Shown here: positions 53,654-61,319 of the stretch, piece by piece
Layout of the letters: every line of letters starts with the position of its first letter
Position numbering within the stretch: position 1 is the first letter of the stretch
Assembly: GCF_013409995.1 (NCBI RefSeq)
Contig: NZ_JACCBX010000002.1
Span: 349,827 to 413,826 of the forward strand
Direction of reading: 5' to 3'
From: Neobacillus driksii
Lineage (GTDB): Bacteria > Bacillota > Bacilli > Bacillales > Cytobacillaceae
Length of the DNA: 64,000 bases
Notes under the pieces: model-generated
What the model was told of the DNA's origin: nothing
Database searches by the model: none
Seen by the model: only the letters and a program-made list of their open reading frames with translations
Made by a program: the position numbers and the translations under genes

Positions 53654-53896
53654 TTAAGAAAAAGGTTTGGTGGTTTTGACTAAAAAAAATAAAAGTAATC
53701 CCATAATGAAAGAAGTTACTCCAAACCAAAATGTATATTTAGTAATGCTCCAAATATACGATGGAGTTAAATCAACAATAGCCTGCATCTCATTAACACT
53801 ACCATTAAATGAAGAAAAAATAAGTACCTTTTCTAACCCACTTAAAGCCATCAAAATAGTCCCTGATAAAATTAAAACTAACCCTAATCCCTTCAT
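53654..53896 (-). CDS. Small two-helix membrane protein
   Basis: 80 residues: GLGLVLILSGTILMALSGLE is helix one, WFGVTSFIMGLLLFFLVKTT helix two, with a 25-residue outside loop. AAAGGAG site before ATG. Similar small proteins of unknown function occur in Bacillaceae. Not linked to its neighbours. Confidence 0.65.
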   Translation of the reverse strand: MKGLGLVLILSGTILMALSGLEKVLIFSSFNGSVNEMQAIVDLTPSYIWSITKYTFWFGVTSFIMGLLLFFLVKTTKPFS

Positions 53897-54242
53897 TGTT
53901 TTCTCCTTTCTACTAGGTGTACCACTTAATGAATATTCTCCATTTTTTTACTGAATTCCTTCTTTCACCAACGTCAGCAGTCAACAAGAAAAGGACCGCC
54001 GTCGCGATCCCTTTCAAATAATAGATGTAGAAAATCTGAAAACATACCAAATTGCACAAGTACTGACGTTTATAAAGGAAAGTCTGACCCATTTCTTTTT
54101 CTCCTCCTTTTTATCTCGAAGGAGATTAACAGGAAGTATCCAAGCAATCAGTCCAAACATGAGACTACAACCTTGCTCCGTTAGTCAAAATGAAAAGGGC
54201 GAAGCGTAGTTAAAGCATCGCACCCGGTTGGCTTAAGAACAA
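53897..54242. other. Intergenic region with two hairpins
   Basis: Two hairpins in a row: AAAGGACCGC / GCGATCCCTTT at about 53994-54019 and GGGCGAAGC / GCATCGCACCC at 54197-54225. Both are T-rich on the minus strand; the second probably ends the 52-residue gene at 54243. No further gene seen. Confidence 0.45.
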
Positions 54243-54401
54243 TTAATTCTTGTTTTCACTTTTTTGCAAAATAGAGATAATTTGTTTATTTTGTTCAACT
54301 TGAATATCACTATTTATTTTGATTTGGCGCACCCACCTTAATACAAATGCTAGTATTAATAATGGTAAAAGAGTAAAAAATGCAGGAATTACTTCATTCA
54401 T
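54243..54401 (-). CDS. 52-residue single-helix membrane protein
   Basis: ATG 54401 with a GGGGAAAA site. Product: MNEVIPAFFTLLPLLILAFV as membrane anchor, RWVRQIKINSDIQVEQNKQI as start of a charged helical tail ending SILQKSENKN. The membrane anchor plus coiled-coil tail layout is common in small Bacillus proteins of the YrzO/YvrJ type. Function unknown. Confidence 0.55.
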   Translation of the reverse strand: MNEVIPAFFTLLPLLILAFVLRWVRQIKINSDIQVEQNKQIISILQKSENKN

Positions 54402-54709
54402 TTCATTTTTCCCCAGTCTGTTTTTCCCTTTATTTTACCATATATTAGGTGAAGGTTACCTTTGAAGAAAGGATAAATTGTTAATTCTTCTCAACTAATC
54501 TTCATGTTAGTAAAACTAGTAAAAAAGACCGTCGCAGCGATCCCCGTCTTATACTCTTGCACCGTTCGTTTAAGTGATACTCTTCAAAATCTTTTTTTTA
54601 CCAAAAAAGTCTAATCCCCTTAATATGTAAAGGGTTATCAAAAAGACCTCGTCTTACTTAAGAAGAGCGCCCGATTACTGAGCAGAAAACATCTCTAGTC
54701 ATTGTTCAA
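54402..54709. other. 3' region of the pectate lyase gene
   Basis: Holds two short terminator-like hairpins, AAGAC-GAG-GTCTT with TTTTTGA behind it on the minus strand near 54640-54655 and another at 54526-54553 (AAGAC ... GTCTT). No gene is seen. Confidence 0.45.
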
Positions 54710-56374
54710 TCATTTCTTAGGAGTATAATCTGTCTTTAACCAACCTATTGGACTCATATTCACTTTGTTTGCCCCTGCATAGTTTGTAAGTGTTGCCATA
54801 ACACTATTTAAAGGGAGTACATTATAAGTATAAGGTATCTCCTCATCATAATTATATTGGAAGGTAAATGGATTTGTAGGTGGATTCGTTTTACTCATAT
54901 TTTCACTTCCTACAATATGTGAAGACCATGCCCAATTTCCTATCGTTGATTTGTCATACCATGTAAATCCTTTATTAAATAGATTTTCGCCATTATTATC
55001 CCAACTACTTCCAGTATAGGTTCCATATTTATTTGTTATGTGGGAGTTAACAATTAAATTTCTGTTATAAGCGCTTTGAAATAGCTCAGCCCATTGTTCA
55101 TCCATGTTTGTAGTATCTAATCCCTGAATCTCAGAACCTGTAATTGGCTCGTTAATGTCATGGAATACACAGGTATCTGCTGCAATAGAAGCACCATTTC
55201 TCGCATTAAGTGCTCGTGACAGAGTATCAGTGCCGTATTCAGCGATAGCACTCACATTATCCAATACATCATAATGAGTTGAGTTATCAAGGTAACAGTT
55301 GTACATATGACCAGTACCTTGACGGATCATTGGTATTCTTTGCCCAATATTGGTATAACGGTTATAAGCAAGGGTTAAACGGATTCTTTGATTGCCATCC
55401 TTTACCTCAGTTCCGCTACTACTCACATAATTCACATAGTCTTTATCTCCTGAACCACTTAAATGCACCTTGCTGTGATAGGCTGCATATGCCATTATCT
55501 GTTCTTTGGTCGCACCGCCATTGCGCATGTTAAAGTATATACTATCAGAATTCAGTTCCTTTGAAGCATATTTCCCTTCCATATACTGGATTGACTGATA
55601 AATATCACTTTCTTCTGGCGGATTTTCATTTGCAGGTAATCCGAATTCAGACCAGGAAATGGTAATATTGGAGCCACCATTCTCTGTATCAATTAATCCA
55701 TCCGCTGCAATAGAGAATTTACAATGGTCTATCCAAACATTATTTGCACCATTTATTTTAATAAATGTCCAGCCTACTTCCTTATGTTTTCCAGTGTCAT
55801 CCCATTGCCACATTCCATCAAAATTTAGATTTCTTATGACAATATCATTCGTAGAATTTTGTAATTTAAATTCGGCACTCCTAATCGTTTTCCCTTTTTT
55901 TGAAAAAATAGTTAACCCATCGACATTATTGATATCTAATTGTGAAACACCGGATGAAGCTAAATTCGGATTTGTAAATCCATTCATAGGATTCCTATAG
56001 TTTCTTATAAACCGATATTTTTTAGTTTCTTCTGAACTTAGATTTAATGCTTTCCACCCTAGGTTAAGATCTTTCGCCACTTCAATTACCTTCACACTGC
56101 CATTTCCGGCATCCAAAATAGCCTGTAAAAACTCTCTTTCCGTTTTAACCTGGCGATAATAAGTAGTATCAATGTAATGGGTTCGGTCATTTACCCCTAA
56201 TGATGCATAACCAGTTACTGAAAGATAACTATTGTCGTAGTCTTTAAAATTTCTTGTTGTATTTGGTATAGAATCAATTTCTGCTGCACTTACTAATGCA
56301 TTTCCTCCAAATAATAACGTTGTTGTAAAAAAAGATATAACGACTAGCCGGATTAGTGCCCTTTTAAATTTCAA
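54710..56374 (-). CDS. Secreted pectate lyase, polysaccharide lyase family 1
   Basis: Cleaves polygalacturonate by beta-elimination outside the cell. 554 residues: signal peptide (LIRLVVISFFTTTLLFGGNA, cleavage after VSAA near 31), then a parallel beta-helix. PL1 signatures: ANNVWIDHCKFSIAADGLID near 210-230 (WIDH with calcium-site Asp following) and RIPMIRQGTGHMYNCYLD near 345 (R-x-P-x-x-R with the catalytic Arg). The TTG start has GGGGAGG. A perfect cre box lies about 190 bp upstream, so glucose repression is expected. Single gene; no pectin-uptake genes next to it. Confidence 0.93.
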   Translation of the reverse strand: MKFKRALIRLVVISFFTTTLLFGGNALVSAAEIDSIPNTTRNFKDYDNSYLSVTGYASLGVNDRTHYIDTTYYRQVKTEREFLQAILDAGNGSVKVIEVAKDLNLGWKALNLSSEETKKYRFIRNYRNPMNGFTNPNLASSGVSQLDINNVDGLTIFSKKGKTIRSAEFKLQNSTNDIVIRNLNFDGMWQWDDTGKHKEVGWTFIKINGANNVWIDHCKFSIAADGLIDTENGGSNITISWSEFGLPANENPPEESDIYQSIQYMEGKYASKELNSDSIYFNMRNGGATKEQIMAYAAYHSKVHLSGSGDKDYVNYVSSSGTEVKDGNQRIRLTLAYNRYTNIGQRIPMIRQGTGHMYNCYLDNSTHYDVLDNVSAIAEYGTDTLSRALNARNGASIAADTCVFHDINEPITGSEIQGLDTTNMDEQWAELFQSAYNRNLIVNSHITNKYGTYTGSSWDNNGENLFNKGFTWYDKSTIGNWAWSSHIVGSENMSKTNPPTNPFTFQYNYDEEIPYTYNVLPLNSVMATLTNYAGANKVNMSPIGWLKTDYTPKK

Positions 56375-56380
56375 ACTATT

Positions 56381-56907
56381 ACCTCCCCAATAAAATTTTT
56401 ACAGTAAATCTAGATGTAATGTAGCGGCTTGCTAAATAAAATCAATCATCTTCGCTTTCCCTACTATCATCACCTCCCTAAAAATAATCAAAAGGGCTTC
56501 AAAATGATAAAAAACAATTCTTAAGGGTCTAGTCAAGACACTTAAATCTACTAACCCCCCGCCTCTTGAAAGCGTTTTCTGATTATAGGATAAAAAATGG
56601 TGACAACTACTAATCTATTTGCATTTTGAAACAAGTTTTTATTACCATTATCCATCACAACTTTTCAGTGCTAGGTATTCTAACAATAGAAATCATATTC
56701 AAAAGGGTTTTCAAAATATATAATCAGTTTCTTAGAAATAAGAAAAAAGACTTACTCATTACTATAAAAGGAAACTAAATGAGCATGTTTAATGAAAATG
56801 ATTATGTCTATAACCCTAAGCCATAAGTACTGTAGACAGTTATAGGTACAAGTCAGTGAAAAAAGGATTATAACAATTGTTCAACTATACGACACCGCTC
56901 CTTAAAG
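56381..56907. other. Long upstream region of the pectate lyase gene
   Basis: About 530 bp, AT-rich, without open frames that have ribosome binding sites. Apart from the cre box no operator stands out. Confidence 0.4.
56567..56580. promoter_or_regulatory. cre box upstream of pectate lyase
   Basis: TGAAAGCGTTTTCT fits TGWAARCGYTWNCW at every position. It lies 193 bp before the pectate lyase start; CcpA repression of an extracellular polysaccharide lyase is what the family would predict. Confidence 0.65.
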
Positions 56908-56945
56908 AAAAAACTGGCTACCGTTTTCGGTAGCCAGTTTTTAAT
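56908..56945 (-). terminator. Terminator of the DUF2269-like gene
   Basis: AAAACTGGCTACC / GGTAGCCAGTTTT, perfect 13-bp stem with 6-nt loop, T-rich on the minus strand. Confidence 0.85.
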
Positions 56946-56958
56946 ATTTCCCGCATAT

Positions 56959-57450
56959 TTATTGTCTTTTAATTCTTTTCCCCCATGGTTTGAATACCGA
57001 TACAATAAAAATTATTGCCAATAGAATTACTTGTATGATAATCCAAATCATAAGTTGATAATGGTTTGCCATGAAATGATCACCTATCGATTCTTCTGAA
57101 AGATGAATTCCATTTAGAGTCCAATAATAAATAAAGAAAAATCCTAAAACCAAACAAATGAAGGTCAGAATTTCTTTGGTAATGATCCAATAAAACTTAA
57201 ATAATCCCCATTTTGTAAAGATAGAAAGAATAAGACCTGTAATAACCGTTCCAATAAGTGAAGCTCTACCGGCAGTTTGTTCCATTTGGAGCATACTTGT
57301 ATAATAGGCTTTTATTACCTGACTATCATTAGTCGTTAAAACACTAATGGAAAGGATTAAAAAGGTTACAGTAACCCCAAACCAGATGGCAGAAAATAAT
57401 ATATGAGCAGTCAACCACCATTTTTTCTGTGTAATCGATAGATTTTTCAA
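56959..57450 (-). CDS. DUF2269-like integral membrane protein
   Basis: 163 residues with four membrane segments: WLTAHILFSAIWFGVTVTFL, GRASLIGTVITGLILSIFTK, FYWIITKEILTFICLVLGFF, LMIWIIIQVILLAIIFIVSV. His in the first helix and the W-G pair fit DUF2269/DUF2214-like membrane proteins, possibly with haem or copper roles, but this is not established. TTG start with an AGGAG site. Monocistronic. Confidence 0.65.
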   Translation of the reverse strand: MKNLSITQKKWWLTAHILFSAIWFGVTVTFLILSISVLTTNDSQVIKAYYTSMLQMEQTAGRASLIGTVITGLILSIFTKWGLFKFYWIITKEILTFICLVLGFFFIYYWTLNGIHLSEESIGDHFMANHYQLMIWIIIQVILLAIIFIVSVFKPWGKRIKRQ

Positions 57451-57679
57451 AGTTTTTTCTCCTGAATTAATTGATTTATTATTGATTAGAACCGAATCGA
57501 TTATATTTCTTATCTCTTTGAAATAAGTATACTTCTACAATTATCTGGTTTTCCACTGTTCTTTCGTTAAAGGGAATTAGGCGAATTCATGATTATGTGA
57601 TACACTCAGTTTACCATTTGATTTACTTGTTTTCACATGTGCCCTACTTATTCGTGAGTAGGGCTCCTTTTTTAAAAAA

Positions 57680-57710
57680 TAAAAAAAACAGACTCTAAAA
57701 GAGCCTGCTT
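57680..57710 (-). terminator. Terminator of the cold-shock gene
   Basis: CAG-CTCT / AGAG-CTG type stem with one internal mismatch and an eight-T run on the minus strand, 16 bp after the stop. A second hairpin, GCCCTACT / AGTAGGGC at 57641-57664, follows. Confidence 0.65.
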
Positions 57711-57725
57711 TCATTTGTTCTTTTA

Positions 57726-57926
57726 TTAAGCTTTACGCACGTTAGCTGCTTGAGCTCCACGTTGACCTTGCTCAACGTCAAAAGTAACTGCTTGACCTTC
57801 GTCTAAAGATTTGAAACCTTCGCCTTGGATCGCTGAGAAATGAACGAATACGTCTTCTCCGCCTTCACGCTCGATAAATCCGAAACCTTTTTCTGCGTTA
57901 AACCATTTTACTTTACCTTGTTCCAT
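57726..57926 (-). CDS. Cold-shock protein (CspA family)
   Basis: 66-residue RNA/ssDNA-binding OB-fold protein. Both RNA-binding motifs are present: KGFGFIE (RNP1, residues 13-19) and VFVHFSAI (RNP2, residues 26-33). The sequence begins [20 protein letters not shown], as in B. subtilis CspB/CspD. GGAGG site 8 nt before ATG. It acts as an RNA chaperone at low temperature and during general growth. Confidence 0.97.
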   Translation of the reverse strand: MEQGKVKWFNAEKGFGFIEREGGEDVFVHFSAIQGEGFKSLDEGQAVTFDVEQGQRGAQAANVRKA

Positions 57927-58169
57927 TTTGTTTCCTCCAGCTGTGCTTTACACACAATGTATTACTATCCTTGCACTCAGTGATCATCAAGACGAAAAGT
58001 TAATCCTTATACTATCCTTTACACCGAACAAAAATAATTCTTCTAAAGCTTAACACCTTTTAAGAGCATTTGCAAGTAGACATATTGACAACCATTTTTG
58101 CCATCATGAATTTTCAGGGTTCCTTTGTTGTTCTTATTCGATTTAAGAAATAAAATTTCGTCTGGTATA
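57927..58169. other. Upstream region of the cold-shock gene
   Basis: A 243-bp AT-rich stretch that must contain the csp promoter and its leader; I could not single out a cold-shock box. No gene seen. Confidence 0.35.
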
Positions 58170-58211
58170 AAATAAAAATAGTGCCAATTTCTCTGATTGA
58201 AATAGGCACTT
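58170..58211 (-). terminator. Terminator of the zinc-ribbon gene
   Basis: AGTGCC-N-ATTTC / GAAAT-N-GGCACT stem on the minus strand followed by ATTTTTATTTT. Confidence 0.7.
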
Positions 58212-58227
58212 CGTCAATCGCTATGCG

Positions 58228-58437
58228 TTATCGAGACACTTTTGGCGGTTGGCACACGTCACATTTCCGTTGGTTATTATTTTTAAATTTCGTAAATGTT
58301 TTTTCAAAGTTGCTACCACATTCACATTTAAATAGTAAATGTTGAGAAAAACCGTGATATTCCGTCGTGAGCAACTTACTTTCAGAATTATTCTCAACAA
58401 ACTCTTTTATTTTACCAATGGTCCATCGTTTATTCAT
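58228..58437 (-). CDS. Small zinc-ribbon-like protein
   Basis: 69 residues with GGAGGTG before ATG. The C-terminal half has CECGSNFEKTFTKFKNNNQR KCDVC: two Cys pairs (CxC and CxxC) that should hold one zinc. WTIGKIKEFVENNSESKLLT resembles the repeat units found N-terminal to phage-type homing endonucleases and related DNA-binding proteins, so nucleic-acid binding is likely. A free-standing single unit; possibly derived from a larger gene. Confidence 0.65.
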   Translation of the reverse strand: MNKRWTIGKIKEFVENNSESKLLTTEYHGFSQHLLFKCECGSNFEKTFTKFKNNNQRKCDVCQPPKVSR

Positions 58438-58489
58438 TCTCTTACACCTCCATCACTTTTCGGAGGCTTTTCTTGGCATCCGTTAAATT

Positions 58490-58689
58490 ATAAAAAAAGT
58501 AGTAATTATCCTAAGTTACTCATTATAACATGGGCTGCTACTAAATTAATACAGATGGAAGGTATCTTGTTCATTTATAATTTTCGGGTAGAAAAAGGCA
58601 TTTCAAGAAAAAGAATGTGGAACCATTTATCTCTTGTTCTAGGACCATTTGCTGTAGGAAACTTTTGGATCTTCCACTTACCTTATTGA
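58490..58689 (+). pseudogene. C-terminal fragment of a membrane protein
   Basis: The frame encodes LLIITWAATKLIQMEGILFI, YNFRVEKGISRKRMWNHLSL and VLGPFAVGNFWIFHLPY before a stop: two membrane-like stretches with natural composition. Upstream the frame runs antisense through the zinc-ribbon gene and has no ribosome binding site, so only the end of a former gene is left. Family not recognised. Confidence 0.4.
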
Positions 58690-58740
58690 AGATTTGGTTA
58701 ATATTATTAATTATCCTGCTAAATAATTTACAATATGCCT

Positions 58741-58860
58741 TTTTGATTAAGCTGCCCAGGCATAGGCAGCTTGTACCTCATTCTCATTCTTTCACCCGTA
58801 TAAAAAACCTCATCGCTGCACTATTACATTATATTTTTCCATTTCGAAGATTCCTTCAAA
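58741..58860. other. Hairpin region downstream of the coiled-coil gene
   Basis: AAGCTGCC / GGCAGCTT at 58749-58772 is a perfect 8-bp stem; on the minus strand it is followed by AATCAAAAAGG. Probably the terminator of the gene at 58861. Confidence 0.5.
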
Positions 58861-59205
58861 TTAGAACCACCATTTTCGCTTTTCAAGGGAGCTTTGCATT
58901 TTTAATATCAATTCTTTTAGTTCCTCATTATTTTTAATGATTTGATTTTGTAAGTCAATAATTTGTTGATTCATTTCTGCTATTTGTTTTTGCAACACTG
59001 GTATAGTGTTATCCTGAAGTTCCTCTGGTTTTTTCGTGGTTTCATGACCGTTATTAGTAAGTTTCATTACATCTGAAACGGTATTCAATACTTCTGGATT
59101 TTTAAGTAATGAACCAGCAATATTCATGATTCCACTTAAATCGATAGATTTATTATCTTTCAGAGGGTTTTTGATCTCTTGTTTTGACTCATTTTCATTC
59201 GTCAT
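58861..59205 (-). CDS. Hypothetical coiled-coil protein
   Basis: 114 residues from ATG 59205 (GGAG site 8 nt upstream; the longest frame adds 23 residues). A central part SGIMNIAGSLLKNPEVLNTV resembles small spore- or division-linked Bacillus proteins, and LQKQIAEMNQQIIDLQNQII KNNEELKELILKMQ is a clear coiled coil over about five heptads. The end is KRKWWF. Cytoplasmic; probably forms dimers or trimers. No family name assigned. Confidence 0.6.
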   Translation of the reverse strand: MTNENESKQEIKNPLKDNKSIDLSGIMNIAGSLLKNPEVLNTVSDVMKLTNNGHETTKKPEELQDNTIPVLQKQIAEMNQQIIDLQNQIIKNNEELKELILKMQSSLEKRKWWF

Positions 59206-59283
59206 GTAGTAAACTCCACAAATTTCAGCTAGGTAAAATGGTAAAATGGATTGCCTATGTTCACGTTTTTCCAAATCTTACAG

Positions 59284-59311
59284 TTGTAAAATATTTATAT
59301 TTCTATATAAT
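59284..59311 (+). promoter_or_regulatory. SigA-type promoter of the guanidine riboswitch transcript
   Basis: TTGTAA (59284-59289) and TATAAT (59306-59311) with a 16-bp spacer, about 28 bp before the aptamer. The -35 box is weak, the -10 box perfect. Confidence 0.55.
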
Positions 59312-59338
59312 TTATTGTAATTGTATATGTAAATGTTT

Positions 59339-59459
59339 TCTAGGGTTCCGCAACACCCCTGTTGGTCTGGACCGAGAGAAAACTCACAGCATTGCTGTGT
59401 CACGGAAGGATAAAAGCCTGGGAGATACTGTTTAACAGTGATCTCTCAGGCTTTTTTTG
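59339..59459 (+). promoter_or_regulatory. Guanidine-I riboswitch (ykkC-yxkD leader) with terminator
   Basis: The conserved blocks of the ykkC class are present in order: CTAGGGTTCCG, GGTCTGGACCGAGAGAAAAC, TCACGGAAGGATAAAAGC, CTGGGAGA. The aptamer overlaps a terminator, AAAGCCTGGGAGAT / ATCTCTCAGGCTTT (59413-59454) plus seven T, so guanidinium binding should prevent termination and switch on export genes. The usual output, a YkkC/YkkD-type SMR pair, is encoded downstream but 560 bp away, behind repeats. Confidence 0.95.
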
Positions 59460-59513
59460 TTTTTAGCTTTGTTAAATTTAAATGTTGATTATAAGTACAA
59501 CGGTTAAAAGGTT

Positions 59514-59667
59514 GATGAAAGACTAATCAAGAGAATTTCCAGTGAGATTTGTCCTTCATAAGCATGATGAAAGACTAATCAAGAGAGTTCCCAGTGAGAT
59601 TTGTCCTTCATAGGCATGATGAAAGACTAATCAGAAGATTCCTCATTGAGTTTAGTCCTTCATCAGA
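59514..59667. repeat. Three tandem 52-bp hairpin units
   Basis: Units begin at 59514, 59566 and 59618, each with GATGAAAGACTAATC. Units 1 and 2 are almost identical; unit 3 is more diverged. Each unit has GATTTGTCCTTCAT near its end (GTTTAGTCCTTCATC in unit 3), which pairs with the beginning (12 of 14 positions), so every unit can fold as a hairpin with a 14-bp imperfect stem. Confidence 0.85.
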
Positions 59668-59749
59668 ATTTCCGTAAGAAAAATCAACAACTTTCTTTAA
59701 CAGAACCTTGTTTTTATAGGCTCTGTTATGATTCATTGTTGATTTAGGT

Positions 59750-59952
59750 GTAGGTATGAGAATTCATAGTCGGAGAATTTCCGGTTAATGTATATAGAGG
59801 AAGCTTAAGAAGCAGATTTAAGCGGAGCTATTCTGGTTAACTGCTCTAAATAAAACAAAATCCAAAGATTTGGATCATATAAACGGAAAAACTCCCCTTA
59901 TTTTTAAGGAAATATGAGCATTTCCTAATTTAGCCGGAATTTTTCCGTTTAT
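59750..59952 (-). repeat. Dispersed palindromic repeat, inverted copy
   Basis: Reverse complement aligns with 35744-35939 along its full length, with about one difference in six to eight bases and one short insertion. CGGA-TCCG palindromes are conserved, as is AAATCTTTGGATTTTGT in the centre. Confidence 0.75.
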
Positions 59953-60022
59953 TTTTCAAACACAGTAAATCAACATGAGAATTTAACAAAGCTTTTTTAT
60001 AAATTAATGGAGGTAATAGATA

Positions 60023-60364
60023 ATGAATGCAAATTGGATGAAGGTGTTTGTTGGGGCATTTTTTGAAGTGTTTTGGGTAATCGGTCTAAAACATGCAAAT
60101 GGCTTTTGGTCTTGGTCTGGTACAGTGATCTCGATTATGGTGAGTTTCTACTTAATCATCATGGCTAGCCGAAAACTTCCGGTAGGTACAGTATACGCAG
60201 TTTTTGTAGGTTTGGGGACAGCAGGAACGGTCATTTCTGAAATTATATTTTTCTCAGAACCTATCAAGCTGGAAAAAATCATGTTGATAGCACTTTTACT
60301 AGTTGGTGTGCTTGGATTAAAGTTATTAACAAAAGATGATAAACAAGAAGGAGCTGATTCCTAA
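60023..60364 (+). CDS. ykkC: SMR family efflux protein, YkkC-like subunit
   Basis: Small multidrug resistance protein of 113 residues with four membrane helices. The essential membrane Glu is in GAFFEVFWVIGLKHANGFWS near residue 15; GTVYAVFVGLGTAGTVISEI near 54-73 is the SMR helix 3 signature. The guanidine-I riboswitch upstream and the paired second gene point to a guanidinium/H+ exporter (Gdx-type) acting as a heterodimer, as YkkCD. AATGGAGG site; its stop overlaps the next start by one base. Confidence 0.9.
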   Translation: MNANWMKVFVGAFFEVFWVIGLKHANGFWSWSGTVISIMVSFYLIIMASRKLPVGTVYAVFVGLGTAGTVISEIIFFSEPIKLEKIMLIALLLVGVLGLKLLTKDDKQEGADS

Positions 60365-60678
60365 TGGCGTGGCTATCATTAATTTTAGCAGGATTATGTG
60401 AAGCATTTGGTGTTGTTACCATAAATAAATTGAATAACAGTCGTAATTGGCAATCCTTATTCCTATTAATTCTCGGATTTGGAGCCAGTTTTCTTTTTCT
60501 TGCCTACGCCATGAAAACTCTACCTATGGGGACCGCATATGCAATATGGACAGGAATTGGTTCAGCTGGTGGAGCGCTCTTAGGGATCATAATTTATGGC
60601 GAATCAAAAGATTGGAGAAGAATAGCGTGTATTGCATTAATATTAGGTGCAACGATTGGGCTAAAACTTGTTGGCTAA
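60364..60678 (+). CDS. ykkD: SMR family efflux protein, YkkD-like subunit
   Basis: 104 residues, four helices. Glu in LAGLCEAFGVVTINKLNN near residue 13 is the coupling residue; MGTAYAIWTGIGSAGGALLG near 53-72 is the helix 3 motif, including the dimer-forming Gly pattern. Overlaps the first SMR gene by one base (TAATG), so the two are translated together and probably form an antiparallel heterodimer that exports guanidinium. Confidence 0.9.
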   Translation: MAWLSLILAGLCEAFGVVTINKLNNSRNWQSLFLLILGFGASFLFLAYAMKTLPMGTAYAIWTGIGSAGGALLGIIIYGESKDWRRIACIALILGATIGLKLVG

Positions 60679-60715
60679 ATGTAGTAAAAATAATATAAAA
60701 ACTACTAAACCTGAT

Positions 60716-60764
60716 AAAATAGGCTGCCAAGCGCCAGTAGACTTTTGGAAATGGCAGCCTAATA
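60716..60764. terminator. Terminator between ykkD and the YerC-like gene
   Basis: AGGCTGCCA / TGGCAGCCT stem with a 22-nt loop; AT-rich on both flanks, shared by the two convergent genes. Confidence 0.6.
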
Positions 60765-60811
60765 AGGGTTTGTTACCTCTGTCTCATATCTAAGATAGTC
60801 TCATTAGATTC

Positions 60812-61114
60812 TTATGACTTAACATAATTTTCTCCCCGTTCTAATACAGTTTGATACCCCTTACTTCCATAATCTAATAGCTTCTTAACTCTTGTTATCG
60901 TAGAGGATGAGGCATTCGTTTCTATTTGAATATCCATATATGTATTGCCTTCTTTTAGTAACCTTGCAACTTCAAGCCTTTGTACAAAAGCCTTTATTTC
61001 ATTCATTGTACATAAATCATCAAAAAATGCCGCACACTCTTCCTTTGTCTTTAACGAAAGGATTGCATTAAATAACTGTTCAATGGGTTCTTGGGGTAAT
61101 TTTTTTATATACAT
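60812..61114 (-). CDS. yerC: YerC/YecD family TrpR-related protein
   Basis: 100-residue helix-turn-helix protein related to the Trp repressor. ECAAFFDDLCTMNEIKAFVQ, RLEVARLLKEGNTYMDIQIE and TNASSSTITRVKKLLDYGSK form the TrpR-like helices, with the recognition helix at ASSSTITRVKK. GTGGAGG site before ATG. In B. subtilis yerC lies near pcrB; here it stands alone. Targets are not known. Confidence 0.88.
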   Translation of the reverse strand: MYIKKLPQEPIEQLFNAILSLKTKEECAAFFDDLCTMNEIKAFVQRLEVARLLKEGNTYMDIQIETNASSSTITRVKKLLDYGSKGYQTVLERGENYVKS

Positions 61115-61319
61115 GTAACTGCCTCCACTAAATATCGGTAATAATCGTTTTATATATAATAGAAGAAATTATAATTTTTAATTAATAGAAGGGGGAATCA
61201 TCCAAAAAAGACATTTTCCCCACTTCCAGCAAAAATGTAGACAAAGCAATTGTTGAAGATCTCCTGGTTTCACCTTAACCCAAGTTTTTACTTAACAGCA
61301 TTTTCCAAATCGACGATGT

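Larger units (their letters stand above)
59465..59993. mobile_element. MITE-like repeat nest with terminal inverted repeats
   Basis: Outer ends: AGCTTTGTTAAATTTAAA TGTTGATT at 59465-59490 and its inverted partner at 59968-59993, 23 of 26 bases matching. In the middle (59682-59744) two more copies of this end face each other (GGTTCTGTTAAAG... and GGCTCTGTTATGA...), so it can be read as two adjacent elements of about 245 and 275 bp or as one nested element. The first half holds three 52-bp units, the second a copy of the dispersed repeat. No coding capacity. It sits between the riboswitch terminator and the SMR genes. Confidence 0.6.
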
